From: Palaemon carinicauda
Taxonomy: Eukaryota > Arthropoda > Malacostraca > Decapoda > Palaemonidae
DNA length: 64,000 nt
Direction: 5' to 3'
Assembly: GCF_036898095.1 (NCBI RefSeq)
Contig: NC_090746.1
Span: 50,797,069 to 50,861,068 of the forward strand
Shown here: positions 43,173 to 53,789 of the stretch, in pieces
Numbering within the stretch: position 1 is the stretch's first letter
Layout: each line of letters begins with the position of its first letter
The notes under the pieces: model-generated
Database searches by the model: none
Told to the model about the DNA's origin: nothing
What the model saw: only the letters and a program-made list of their open reading frames with translations
Made by a program: the position numbers and the translations under genes

Positions 43173-45041
43173 TTACGTCTCTTCAGACGGAGGTGTCTTT
43201 TCCTGGGACACCTCTTCAACTTCTTCAATTTCTTCCGAAGGCGTACTAGCAGGAGGAACTGGCTCTTTTTTGCGAGGCTGAAAAAACATTGTGATCGGAA
43301 GTTGTTGCCGCTGCTTCTTTTTTCGATCCAAGAGCATCCTGTAGGGAGTCGTGATGTCATCGACCTTGTTGCAGAATTGCATCGAGCAAACCATATCCTC
43401 GTCCCACTCTTGCAACATTTCTTTCGCCTCCTTCATATGGTTGCAGAACTTGGCGAGCCGTTCTAATGTTAAGCCCGTTTCTTCTACATTTTCTTGGGTC
43501 TCTTCCTGGGTACCCTCACTCTCTTCCTCACTTGCCGATTTCGTCAGGTCTTCGAGGTCTGCGTCAGTTAGGGGCTGGGAATGGCAGTCCAACAACTCGT
43601 CGACGTCTTCAGTCGTCATGTCGCCAAACCCGTCACCCCCAATTATGGCAGCCAACTGCACAGATTTCCGTATTGCAGAGTGTTAGATTTCCGACGGAGT
43701 AAATCCCTTGTCGTCATAAACAATATCGGGCCACAGCTTCTTCCAGCTCGCATTTACGGTTGCAGGTTTCATCTCTTGAAGTGCCTTTTGAATATTCTGC
43801 AGGCACGTGGCTATGGTGTACTGCCGCCAGTACGCCTTCAAGTTGAAGTCTTCATCCTCGTCATCTTGGGCAGCATCCACACACGCAACGAGGTCCGCCA
43901 AGGTATTCTTCGTGTAGAGGGCCTTGAACGCCCTGATAACCCCCTAGTCCATTGGTTGAATTAATGACGTGGTGTTGGGTGGCAGGAACTCAACCTGAAC
44001 GCCCTCACGCGACAGGTCAGTTGCGTGTCCACCAGCGTTATCCATAAGGAGAAGGATCTTGAATGGCAAGCCCTTCTCTAAGAGATATTCATGGACTTGC
44101 GGGATGAAATACTGGTGGAACCAGTTGGAGGTCAGCATCTTCGTAATCCATGCTTTTTGATTATGCATCCAGTACACGGGAAGGAGATTCTTATTTTTGT
44201 TTTTCAAAGCGCGAGGATTTTTCGACTTATAAATAAGCCCCGGCTTTAACAAAAATCCAGCAGCATTGCCACACATCACGAGGGTAACGCGATCCTTGAA
44301 TGCCTTAAAGCCAGAGGCTTTGGCTTCCTCTTTGAACAGGAAAGTTCGCGATGGCATTCTCTTCCAAAACAAGCCGGTTTCATCCATATTAAACACTTGT
44401 TCCGGCTTGTATCCACCTTCAGCGATAATGTTCTTGAAAGTCTGGTTCACGTAAGTTTCAGCAGCGGCAGTGTCAGCGGAAGCAGACTCCCCATGCAGGG
44501 AAACGCTTTTCAGGGCGAAGCGTTTCTGAAACTTCGCGAACCATCCTTTGCTGGCGGAAAAACGTTGTTTCTGACGCTGGGAATCAGTGGAGGTCCCTGG
44601 TTGAGGATCATCTACATCATCATCTTCTTCAGCATGGTCGCCATCGTCGTCATGAGGTTCCTTTGCCGCAAAATTCTCATACAAGCTCAAAGCCTTTGTT
44701 CGGATGGTGTTCGTATCCAACGCTATGTTCTTCTTCCGACAGTCGGCAATCCACACAGCTAAAGCACCTTCCATGCGTACGATCGTTTTATTACGCGTTG
44801 TAACGACTCGCTTCGCTGATCTGCTAAAGGTGATTGCAGCAGTCTTTCTAATGTTCGCCTCGTCCTTCTTGATGTAGCGAACGGTGGATTCGTTGATGCC
44901 AAAATGGCGGCCGGCGGCCGCGTAACTTCTACCATCTTTTAACATGTCGAGAAGCGTAACCTTCTCAGCTATCGTCATCATTCTTCGGTGGCGTTTAGGC
45001 TCACTACCAGCCTTACTAGAAGCAGAACGCTTGGGAGCCAT
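43173..45041 (-). pseudogene. Tigger B transposase with two in-frame stops
   Basis: A single minus-strand frame of ~622 codons, the usual size for Tigger transposases, which cut and paste DNA at TA sites. N-terminal HTH (MTIAEKVTLLDMLKDGRSYA, INESTVRYIKKDE), CENP-B-type second DNA-binding domain (KGWFAKFQKRFALKSVSLHG), then the DDE core: NMDETGLFW, LLLMDNAGGHATD and SLIQPMD. The two last Asp are 30 residues apart, as in pogo/Tigger. A TAG at 43944-43946 stops translation directly after the third catalytic Asp, where the family normally has Gln. A TAA at 43683-43685 interrupts the acidic C-terminus. Otherwise the frame is intact, so inactivation is recent. Confidence 0.9.
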
Positions 45042-45363
45042 TGTAACAGAAAGTTCAACAAAAAGTTCAACTTAAAACAGTCGCACACAGCACAGATTAA
45101 ACTTCACAAAGTTAAGAACGTCTACTCAGCAATACGCGGAAAGAGAAAGTGAACGATGCAGACCCGCGAGAACTGTGATGCTGGAAGTTGAAGATGCGGG
45201 CAAAACACCAATCACAGGCTAGATAACAAAACTTGAGTTTTGATTCGTCATCTATCAGCGCTTGAACCAATCACAACCCGTCTTACAGTACATGGTGCGT
45301 TGGTTACTCATAGAAGATGCCCCGCGCATACTGAACGTACGTAGATTAAGTACAAGGGTACCG

Positions 45364-45490
45364 TAATAATAATAAATAATGATAATAATACTGTACAGTA
45401 ATAATAATAATAATAATGATTAATAATAATAACAATAATAATTTTATTAACAACAACAACAATAATAATAATAATAACAATAATAATAAA
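45364..45490. repeat. (TAA)n/(AAC)n-rich tract
   Basis: Imperfect trinucleotide repeats dominated by AAT and AAC. The Asn-rich open frame across it is an artefact. Confidence 0.85.
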
Positions 45491-45514
45491 AATTTACGTA
45501 CGTACGCTATTTTA

Positions 45515-45517
<3 letters not shown>

Positions 45518-45559
<42 letters not shown>

Positions 45560-45576
45560 TTCTCTCTCTCTCTCTC
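45518..45576. repeat. (CT)n microsatellite
   Basis: CT run with a few TTT interruptions, inside Tigger B. Confidence 0.9.
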
Positions 45577-46218
45577 GTACGCTTACAGTACTTATTCGAA
45601 ATGTGATTTTTGCAACAAAGAATATTATTGGATGCAGTACTGTACTACGTACGTATACATACAAAAGATTCATGGAAAAGAAGCACATCCATTACAGTAC
45701 ACACCATTCTAATATGGTATGACTGCATCTGATTTGCGTTTCATGTTCGATTTAATTTTACTACGTACTGAATTATCGTATGATCACATTCTCTTTTCGT
45801 GTTTTATTTCTTTCTGTGCTGAATTATATATCATATGTAATGCAATGAACAATCAGTAAGAGCAGATATTACTAATTACAGTATTAATGGAATTACAGGT
45901 AACAAAATATCGTATTTGGTTATCTTCAGATTTCGCGGTATTTTCGAATTTTCCGGAAAATCCGCGATATGTATATATATATGGGTTATGGGAAAACCCC
46001 GCGAAGTGGTGAATCCGCGATTGTCGAACCGCGAAGTAGCGAGGGTTCACTGTAATGTCGTGTGGCGGGGGTCTACTGTACATTGGCCTGATACCGAGAT
46101 TCCTTACTGTTGGGTATGTTCGGTCATACAGTACTTTAATTTTATCTTGTATCAATGTACATTATGCATATATTCATTTATTTTATTAAACACATTTGTT
46201 CCTTTTTATTGTTAGATA

Positions 46219-47500
46219 GAGTCAAACCTCTTGATACAAAAAAATCTGCTTACAAAATTTTCACTTTGTGAAACGAGATTCGAAGAATTTTACGGCTTGC
46301 ATCAAGAAAAATGTTTCGGACAACGAAAGAAGGTACGGTGCAAGAGCCCGACTGTGTCCAAGACTGATTTTCAAATTTGTGCGCCGCTGGCCCGTAAACT
46401 CGCTACCATCCTCCTGCGCTCCCATTGGTTATCTCCCTACTCGGATGCTAGGTACCACCATAAGATCCTGCTCTCCTATTGGTCAGCATCTACTGAACTG
46501 TATCCCATCATTCATCTACGCATTGGCATTCATATGTCTTTACGTTTCGGCAGCGGTATTGTACCCATTGATTTTGTGTTTGTGATTTCACTTTCGTAAC
46601 AATTGTACTGCATCGTGTGTGATATTACGTTTCATCATTAGCGATGGGTTCCAAGGTAAAGAAGAGGATGATACTTTCCATGGAGGTGAAGATGAAAATA
46701 ATCAAGAAATACAAGGCTGGCATGCGGTTAAGTGTGATCGCGAAGTAATATGACTGGAATCCGTCTACAATAAGAACAATCCTGAAGCAGAAGGAAGCTA
46801 TCAAAGCAACAACACCTTTTAAGGGCATGACTGTTTGGACGATTATTTTAAAAAGAGGACTTCGGTAGAAGCAGACCAAGCGTTTGCTAAAAAATGAAAG
46901 AAAAGTGGCAGTGATGAAGAAATAGGTAATGTAATTAAATTTAGAAAATACAGATTGTAAAGTAAAAAAAAAAAAAGAATAGAAAAAGAAATATTTTTTT
47001 TTTTATTTTAAGTTTATCATAAACTTAAGTGTTAATATTTCCTGCCATTTTTAAATGTTGCCTAAAATTAAGTGTTAATATTTTCTGTCATTTATACATC
47101 TGTTTTGTAAAATTAAGTGTGTACGTTTTCTGCCACTTGTTAACGTTTTCCGCCGCATTTCATCCTCCTTTACTGTCCCGCACTTCACTCTCGGACATCG
47201 CATCACTCCAAAGGTAAGGTTCCACATTTTCTTTTACTGTATATTTACTGTTTGCTCTAATTATACACTTATTTGATAGGTTACCAATGGTTAATTTATT
47301 ATTGAATGATCCAAATACAGTACTGTCATACATCTAGCACTGTTCAGTGGTGTGTATCCTTTTTATAATAATTTGATGTGGTGTTTTTGTAGTGTCTGGA
47401 ACGAATCGGGCTATTTACATGTAAAAGGCGACTCGACGAAAAAATCACTTTACGAAAGCCATAACGAAACCAATTAATATCGTGTTGTGAGGCATTACTG
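46219..47500 (+). mobile_element. Tigger/pogo element C, internally deleted
   Basis: Left end GAGTCAAACCTCTTGATAC and right end ATCGTGTTGTGAGGCATTACTG match as imperfect inverted repeats, with TA on both sides (46217-46218 and 47501-47502). 1.28 kb. It carries a broken transposase N-terminus. Confidence 0.65.
46644..46930 (+). pseudogene. Tigger C transposase remnant
   Basis: Starts with SKVKKRMILSMEVKMKIIKK, the same N-terminal DNA-binding region as in Tigger A. It has a TAA after VIAK and continues with NPSTIRTILKQKEAI. It then jumps to a C-terminal LDDYFKKRTSVEADQAF-like tail. The DDE domain is missing. Confidence 0.7.
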
Positions 47501-47502
47501 TA

Positions 47503-47749
47503 TTATTGAATATATGCTTTTTTATTATTATAGTTCAGTACTGCACTGTGCAATGTACTGTAATTATTTTCCTCTTTCTAGCTTCTTTTGTTTATTTTAT
47601 ATTGTGAAGAAACTTTCAACTAAATTTAATTACCTTTTCTCTACTTGTCTCTGCATTATGCATTGCATAATGCATAATAATAATAGCGATAATATCTGTA
47701 CATATTAGAATATCCATACATATCAGTAGAATGACTTTTCCTTCATTTC
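47503..47749. other. intron-like DNA upstream of serpin exon B
   Basis: AT-rich, no gene. Ends in the pyrimidine-rich acceptor of exon B. Confidence 0.4.
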
Positions 47750-47767
47750 CATTTCTTGTCTTTACAG

Positions 47768-47907
47768 CTGTGGTGATGTTTATGTATTGTGCACTAGATC
47801 CTGATCCAACTCCAAGCTTTTATGTAGACCATCCATTTTTGTTTTTTATATATGATCTCCATTCAGGATTTGTTCATTTTGCAGGGCGACTTAATAAGCC
47901 ACATTAG
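47768..47907 (+). CDS. serpin alternative terminal exon B (reactive-centre loop and C-terminus)
   Basis: Follows a CCATTTCTTGTCTTTACAG acceptor and begins with CT that completes a split codon, the same phase as exons A and C. Then 45 codons to TAG at 47905-47907. Loop VVMFMYCALDPDPTPS, serpin signature FYVDHPFLFFIYD, last strand GFVHFAGRLNKPH. The VVM start fits the conserved loop hinge of inhibitory serpins. The scissile region (YCALD) is hydrophobic or neutral and lacks the basic pair of exons A/C, so a different protease class is predicted. No AATAAA is seen in the following ~150 bp. Well conserved signature residues suggest it is functional. Confidence 0.85.
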
Positions 47908-48607
47908 GTAATTAGGTAAGACAGCCTTTTGTATCATTTCAAAGAGACCTTTTTTTTATTATTCATTTTTTTTTTTTTTTTTTTGCCGAAGAAAAGATTA
48001 ATGAGCTAGTAATTATGGGAAACACAAAAACATTTATTGAATTATTTTTATTCTTATATTCCATTTTGTAATGTATTTTTAGATAACCTTTCAGTTGATG
48101 TAGGATATATGGGAAAGGCTAAAAGGAAACCATACTTTGACCAGTTCATTTAGTAGTACTGATATTTAAAAATACAATATGTATTTCCTTCACTAAAACC
48201 CCTTGGGGTTAGCATGCTGTGTGGTCTCTAAGAACTAATACCAGATTAGACTTATGTACATAAAGGACAATCATCTACAAGCAAACAACCAATTTTGCAT
48301 ACAGGGGTAAGAAGAAAAACTAACAAGTACGAAACTTGCCTCATGATATAAGATTCCAGAGGAAGGAGCTAGATACTCATCATGGTGCTTCTGCCGACAA
48401 ACCTGAATGAGAGGTCTTCTCTTCAACCCGGTTTCCCTCCTTAGGGGCTACTAATGAGCTGAGCACCCTGCATGAATTTTATACTTACCGTTTGGATTTG
48501 CTTCATATAGTATCTAATAAACACTTTATGTCCAAACCAACTCTTAAAGAATGAGGAAGGAATTTTTCTCACATCCTGGGTTTTAAGAATGGAGAGAACA
48601 GAAAGGC
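47908..48607. other. 3' flank of serpin exon B, no gene
   Basis: T-rich tract at 47950-47984, otherwise nothing recognised. Confidence 0.35.
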
Positions 48608-48639
48608 AAACTTTTCTTGATAGTTTGACCTGACCTTTG

Positions 48640-50760
48640 TCCAAAAATATTCATATTTACCTTGAGCAAGGATGATCAAGCCTATGCTAAGGGTTATCTC
48701 AAGAAGTCTTAACCTTCTCTTCTTCTACGTTGGAATTAATGGAGACAGTTCCAGGAAGTCTTGCTGAATGGATGATGTTCCTCTCACAGCTTCGCGAGGT
48801 CTCCTGATACGCAAGACAAAAATCATGGGGTCGGGGACCCTAAGGGTAGCTTGTCTCCTCCTAGGATCAGCTAGAGAAGCAGAAGAGGAGTCGAAGGAGA
48901 CCGACTTCTGTAAGGGGATCATCGATGTTGAAATAACAGCGATTTTCTGTTTGGAGGGCCATGATGTAGGGACGATCATCTGTCCTTGCTGAGTTGTGTC
49001 CACCACAGCCTGCCTAACAGCCTTGATCAAGGTGTCAAATCACGTAGGTGGTTTCCCCATAGTTTATAGGTCCGGAGTGTCCTTCGGCAAGTCTGCAGGT
49101 GGAGTACGCTACCTCGGGGAACGCGCTCTCGGTACTGTACCTGAAACTGAGGGGAAGAAGATGGCCTACCTTGATCAAGCCATACAGGGAATAGGCCGTC
49201 CATCTATTGCAGGTGATGCCTGTTGTGGTGTGTGCAGGCTGCTCTCGACAAGGGTCCTCTCTTGATTCCCAGGGGGTGGGACCAAAGATACTTGTGAATG
49301 TATGTGAACCACGCATGAAAACCCGAGTGAAAACCTCAAGATTGTGCGCAGCCTCGTGGCAATTGCGCTTAAAAAGTGGTGAGCTTGCATGGGAGTGAAG
49401 GTCTGGTCTTAAATACTTCCTGGATAGATATATGTGCGCAGGTGAGTGATGATCCTGCGCTGGCGACGGACAAGCAGGCAAGCGACGCGTTTGAGTGCGA
49501 CTCATGAGAGAGGGACATGTGGGGTAGCGGCACATGAGAGAGCGATGCGCAGGTGATTGGCGAGCAGGTGCGCATCGCACTGATGAGTGTTGAGGTGCTG
49601 GCGAGCGTCATCTAGAATAGGACCATCTAGGAGCAGTCCTGGTTGGCGAATGGCGAGCCAGCAAGTGACGATGTGGTGAGTGGCGTTCATGATATGACGA
49701 GTACTCACAAGAGTAGCGTGAAGTTTTGGAGCGTTCAGAAGCAGGTGAACAGCAAGTAACGATCACAAGCTGGGGAATAGTAATCAGCAGAGTGACGATC
49801 ACGAGATGATGAGTGACGATCATGAGAGGAGCGGCGATCACGAGCAGTAGATGGGCGAGAAGATCATCAGTCTCTAGAAGTGGATCGTTGTCTGGACGCA
49901 TGCAAAGGACTTGAAGACGAAGAGTTCCTGGGATGGTGAGTGGTCCCCTCATCAGCAGAAGGTCCCCGACGGGTTGGCAGGCAGGCGCTGATCTCGTCGG
50001 CGCACATGACTAGCAGGAGCTGTTGAAGGTAAGAGATGGGCCTCACAGACAGCAAGCATGTCAATCTCTGCACCTGCAGGAGAAAGGATATCCACCTCGG
50101 GGGATGCTGGAGAAGGTCTTCTCTGGGCCGCATGCTGCAGAAGGTCCACCAAGACAGCCCTGGAAGGAGGCCTGGCAATACCCACCGACGGCCAAACCTT
50201 CAAAAGATCAGACAAAGAAATTGACTCCCTAGGGTGGGGGTGATGTTGCCTCGCTATGGGAGGCAGCAGTGTCCCCTGGAGCCTAGATGTTGCCCTGTAG
50301 TTAATTGGTCCACGCTCCTACTTGACCGCCCCTTGGAAGGGATCGAGTGAGCTAGAGCTTCGGGAAGAGAACAAATGGTCAAGGAAGCTGAGGATGCTTC
50401 TTCGCCCTTAAGGTAGACACCGAAGGTGAAGAATCCCTCTTCGACTTCTTACATCTGCGCCCAAATCTCTCCCACTGGGAGGCAGACCACTCCCTACACT
50501 CCTCGCAGGTGTTATCCTAGTCACAGCTGCGCCCCCTGCATTTTGGACATAACGAATGAGGGTCGGTTTCAATGCAGACATGAAGGTCCCACACTCACGA
50601 TCTTCAGGCCTTGGACAAGTCAGCATGGGGATGCAGATGAAGGCACACACCTGAAAAGAGAAAGATCTGAAAGGCAATGGCCGAGTCTTTGATAGGACAG
50701 AGTGCGGACATGTCCGTTCTCCTCACACTGGTGTGTGAGTGAGAGGGGTATCTTGCAACC
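48640..50760 (-). pseudogene. DIRS family beta gag remnant, minus strand, copy 2
   Basis: Same content and order as 7640-9760: a VWPSVGIARPPSRAVLVDLL block near 50195, Arg/Ser/His repeats such as SSRDRHSAD-type coding near 49790, and the Cys-rich N-terminal region near 50530. Broken in all frames. Present in both duplication copies, hence older than the duplication. Confidence 0.65.
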
Positions 50761-51210
50761 CCACTACCCCTTACTAGCTCCTCCCACTAACTAGTGGGTT
50801 GGGTGGTTCACTTTGAGGTCCCTGTTACATGTATTTGCAACTGACTAAGGAACAGAATCCTCTCTAAAGGATACTTACAGAGGGTTATGACTTGCTATAG
50901 GTGGTGGCACTAACTTATAAAGTACAGCTTGCACTTTGAAGTTTTGAGGATTTAGTTCTCTTAAGATAGTTATTCTTGATAACTTTTATGAATTGGACCT
51001 TAAACCTATAGTACATTTTTACCAGGATTTTTGTCAAACAGAAGGCAAAACATACAGTTGTTGGTTTTCTTATCCTGCAAAAGTAACCAATTTCATTGGT
51101 GAAAGATACTTTTGCTTGTCCTAAATTCCCATGAACTGATCTTGCTTCTTCATTTCTGTGCTAAACCAAGATGATTATTATTCCATCCATTCTATTTCTT
51201 GTCCTTACAG

Positions 51211-51344
51211 CTGTGATGAAGAATCGGTGCCGAAGATCATTAGATTGGGCAACGACTTTTATAGTAAACCACCCATTTTTGTTCTTCATTCAAGACCAGC
51301 ATTCTGGATTATTTCATTTCTCAGGGAGACTAACTAAGTTGTAA
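51211..51344 (+). CDS. serpin alternative terminal exon C (reactive-centre loop and C-terminus)
   Basis: Acceptor TATTTCTTGTCCTTACAG, same phase, 43 codons to TAA at 51342-51344. Only four base differences from exon A were seen, three of them changing residues: LDWTKT becomes LDWATT just after the predicted scissile bond, and LFNF becomes LFHF. The loop VMKNRCRRSL is unchanged, so the same Arg P1 is predicted. The 3' flank was hit by DIRS gamma 2 107 bp after the stop, at the place where exon A has its poly(A) signal. The exon itself is intact. Confidence 0.85.
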
Positions 51345-51795
51345 TGACTAACATACAAGTCAATTAGTGGTAAACTGTGAAAATGTTGCTAATCATGTTA
51401 AATGAAAATACGGTAGCTTTATAGTTGGGTGTATATGCTATTGACAAAATACATTTTTATGAATAGTACTTACCTGGCAGTTATATATATATAGCTTAAG
51501 TCTTTGACTTCCGGCAGAATTTATTCGAAAATCGCGGCAACCGCCTTGTGGTGGTTGTGCAGTTAGGTGGTTAACAACCCTTACACGGTGGTACCTGGAA
51601 TCATTCCCGTTTTCTGTTCCTCAGATTATCTCTGCCGGCCGGATCGACAACATCGTTGGTCCGCTATTAAGAGTTTTTCGAATTGCTTTCCCTACATCGC
51701 TGTTTTTGTTTTGGACTTCGTTTGGTGAAGTACACTGTTTTGGGATTTGGCAATCGTGTTTTGTTTTTATTATTGTATTATTTGCTTTGTTTATC

Positions 51796-52293
51796 ATGAG
51801 TGAAAAACTTCATACTCGTGTATGTGTGAGTGATGTATGCAAGGTGAGGTTACCGAAAGTGTTGGTTGACCCTCACACAGTTTGTATCGGTTGCAGGGGG
51901 TTTGAATGTGCACTAAATAATAGGTGCAAGGAATGCAAGGGTTTAAATGAAGATGATTGGTTAGCTATGAAGCGCTATGTGCACAAACTAGAACTCGATA
52001 GAGTTAGGAGAGCTAAATCAAAGTCAAAGTCTGCTAGTGAAGCTAGTTTAGGTTTATCTATTGACCCTTTAATTGTTACCTCTTTGGAAGTTGTTCCTTC
52101 CCCGAAGGTAGTAACTCCTGCCCCTTCTACAGGATCTGCGCCTGCGTATGACCCTCGGTATGCCAGGATGGCTACTGAGTTGGAGGCCATTAAAGCACAA
52201 CTTGTGGCCTTTCAAGGTAAGGGTGAAAGTGATATTACTGCTTGTGAAAGTGCAGTGGAGGTGGCGGCTGATCGAACCTGTCATACCCCCTAG
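51796..52293 (+). pseudogene. DIRS gamma gag, N-terminal part
   Basis: From an internal ATG at 51796 the protein has a Cys-rich N-terminus (VCVSDVCKV, DPHTVCIGCRGFEC, NNRCKECKGL), followed by a basic stretch (RRAKSKSKSASEAS) and a Pro/Thr linker. The frame ends with TAG at 52291-52293. The rest of gag and the RT fingers and palm are missing, because at about 52350-52400 the sequence goes straight to mid-RT. An internal deletion during replication is likely. Confidence 0.7.
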
Positions 52294-52399
52294 GTCTAGA
52301 CCTCTACCAAGCTTCCAGGCCTAAGGGAGAAGGTACGTCGAAAGCCGAAAGGGGGTGAGGGGTGCTTATCCTCGGTCAGTCGTCGCCTCAGACAGTCCT

Positions 52400-53760
52400 G
52401 TTGCGAGTGCTTTCAATTCAGGGCACTTTGCTTCGGTCTCAGCACGGCTCCTCAAGTTTTCACCAGGCTTATGGTGAACGTGGCAGGCTGGTTACATCAG
52501 GAGGGGATAAGGGTATCCTTTTATCTAGACGACTGGTTAATCCGATCACAGTCGAAAGAAAAATGTCTGGAGAACCTACAGAAGACGTATACGATGACTC
52601 AGGACCTGGGACTCATCATCAACAGGAAGAAGTCTCAGACCAAGCCGAATCAGACTATTCTCTATTTGGGGATAGTTCTGAATTCAGTTCTTTTTTGGGC
52701 TTCTCCCTCCCAGGAAAGGCAGACCAAGTGCCTAGAGAAAGTCAGAGAATTTTTAAAGAAACAGGAGTGCTCAGCAAAGGAGTGGATGAGTTTGCTGGGA
52801 ACTCTATCCTCCCTAGAGCAGTTTGTCTCGTTGGGGAGACTGCACCTAAGACCTCTGCAACACTTCCTCGCGAAGTTATGGAACAGGAAGACCCAGGAGG
52901 ACTCCTTTTCCTTTCCCATTCTGACAGAGATCAAGGATCTTTTGATGTGGTGGCTGGACCCAGCTCTGTTGGGAGAAGGGATCTCCCTGTACAAAAAGAA
53001 CCCCGATCTAGTGTTATTCTCAGACGCGTCTGAGTCATGCTGGGGAGCAACACTAGGGAACAAGGAGGTCTCAGGCGTTTGAGAAGGAAGTCAGGTCAGT
53101 TGGCATATCAACAGGAAGGAGTTGATGGCCATTTTATTGGGGCTAAAGGCCTTCAAAACCTCGGTGTCAGGGAAGACTGTGGAGATCAACTCAGACAACA
53201 CCACAGCTCTCGCGTACATCAGGAAACAAGGGGGAACTCACTCCCTCTCTTTGTTCAGAACAGCTAGAGAGCTGCTTCTTTGGGCGAACGAGGACAGGAC
53301 TCAGCTGTTGACGAGGTTTGTTCAAGGGCAAAGAAACATCAGGGCAGACATACTCAGCAGGAGGGGACAAGTCCTTCCTACAGAATGGACTCTCAACCCG
53401 CAAGTCTGTCAGAGCCTCTGGAAGTTTTGGGGCAGACCTGTAATAGACCTTTTCACCTCCAACTTGAACAAGAGGATCCCCAACTACTGCTCCCTAGTCC
53501 CGGACGAGGAAGCGGTAGCAGTGGACGCCTTCTTGATGGATTGGATGGGGATGGACATGTATGCGTTTCCCCCGTTCAAAATCATCAATGTGGTCATCAG
53601 AAAATTCGCTCTCCTCGACTCGGGACGAATGATCTTAGTGGTTCCATTCTGGCCTGCAAGGGAATGGTTCACCGAAGTGGTGGGCATGCTGATGGACTTC
53701 CCAAGAAGACTCCCGGCAAGTCCAGATCTTCTCAGACAGCCCCACTTCGAGAGGTATCAT
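52400..53760 (+). pseudogene. DIRS gamma RT (truncated) / RNase H / methyltransferase-like remnant
   Basis: Starts inside the RT at FRALCFGLSTAPQVFTRLM. YLDDW is near 52530, but motif A has been deleted. RNase H: FSDASESCWGATLG (near 53025), TGA at 53080-53082 where the context suggests Trp, then WHINRKELMAILLGLKAF, INSDNTTALAYIRKQGG and NIRADILSRRG. The methyltransferase-like block has VIDLFTSNLNKRIPNYCS, YAFPPFKIINVVI and VPFWPAREWFTEV, with a better preserved PPF than in alpha. Apart from the stop and the 5' deletion the frame is clean to 53956. Confidence 0.85.
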
Positions 53761-53789
53761 CAAAACCCCCTCGCTCTCAAACTGACTGC

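Larger units (their letters stand above)
42179..46052 (-). mobile_element. Tigger/pogo element B
   Basis: Ends CAGTGAACCCTCGTTTATCG and its counterpart TAGCGAGGGTTCACTG at 46037-46052, with TA on both sides (42177-42178, 46053-46054). 3.87 kb, with a transposase on the minus strand. It lies inside Tigger A. Confidence 0.9.
34375..46078 (+). mobile_element. Tigger/pogo element A, split by DIRS gamma 1 and Tigger B
   Basis: Left end CAGTAGACCCCCGGGGTACG, right end CGTGTGGCGGGGGTCTACTG, reverse complements at the tips, with TA on both sides (34373-34374, 46079-46080). After removing the two nested elements about 1.4 kb remains: transposase remnant on the left, non-coding DNA at 41778-42178 and the final 24 bp at 46055-46078. 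Confidence 0.85.
48608..51451 (+). repeat. segmental duplication, copy 2 (with serpin exon C)
   Basis: Collinear with 7600-10450. The match resumes after the DIRS gamma 2 insertion at 62704-62860 (TGAATACATCTTTTATTATT, ending TTAACTTAGTTGAATGAAG). It holds the same antisense gag remnant and serpin terminal exon. Confidence 0.85.
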
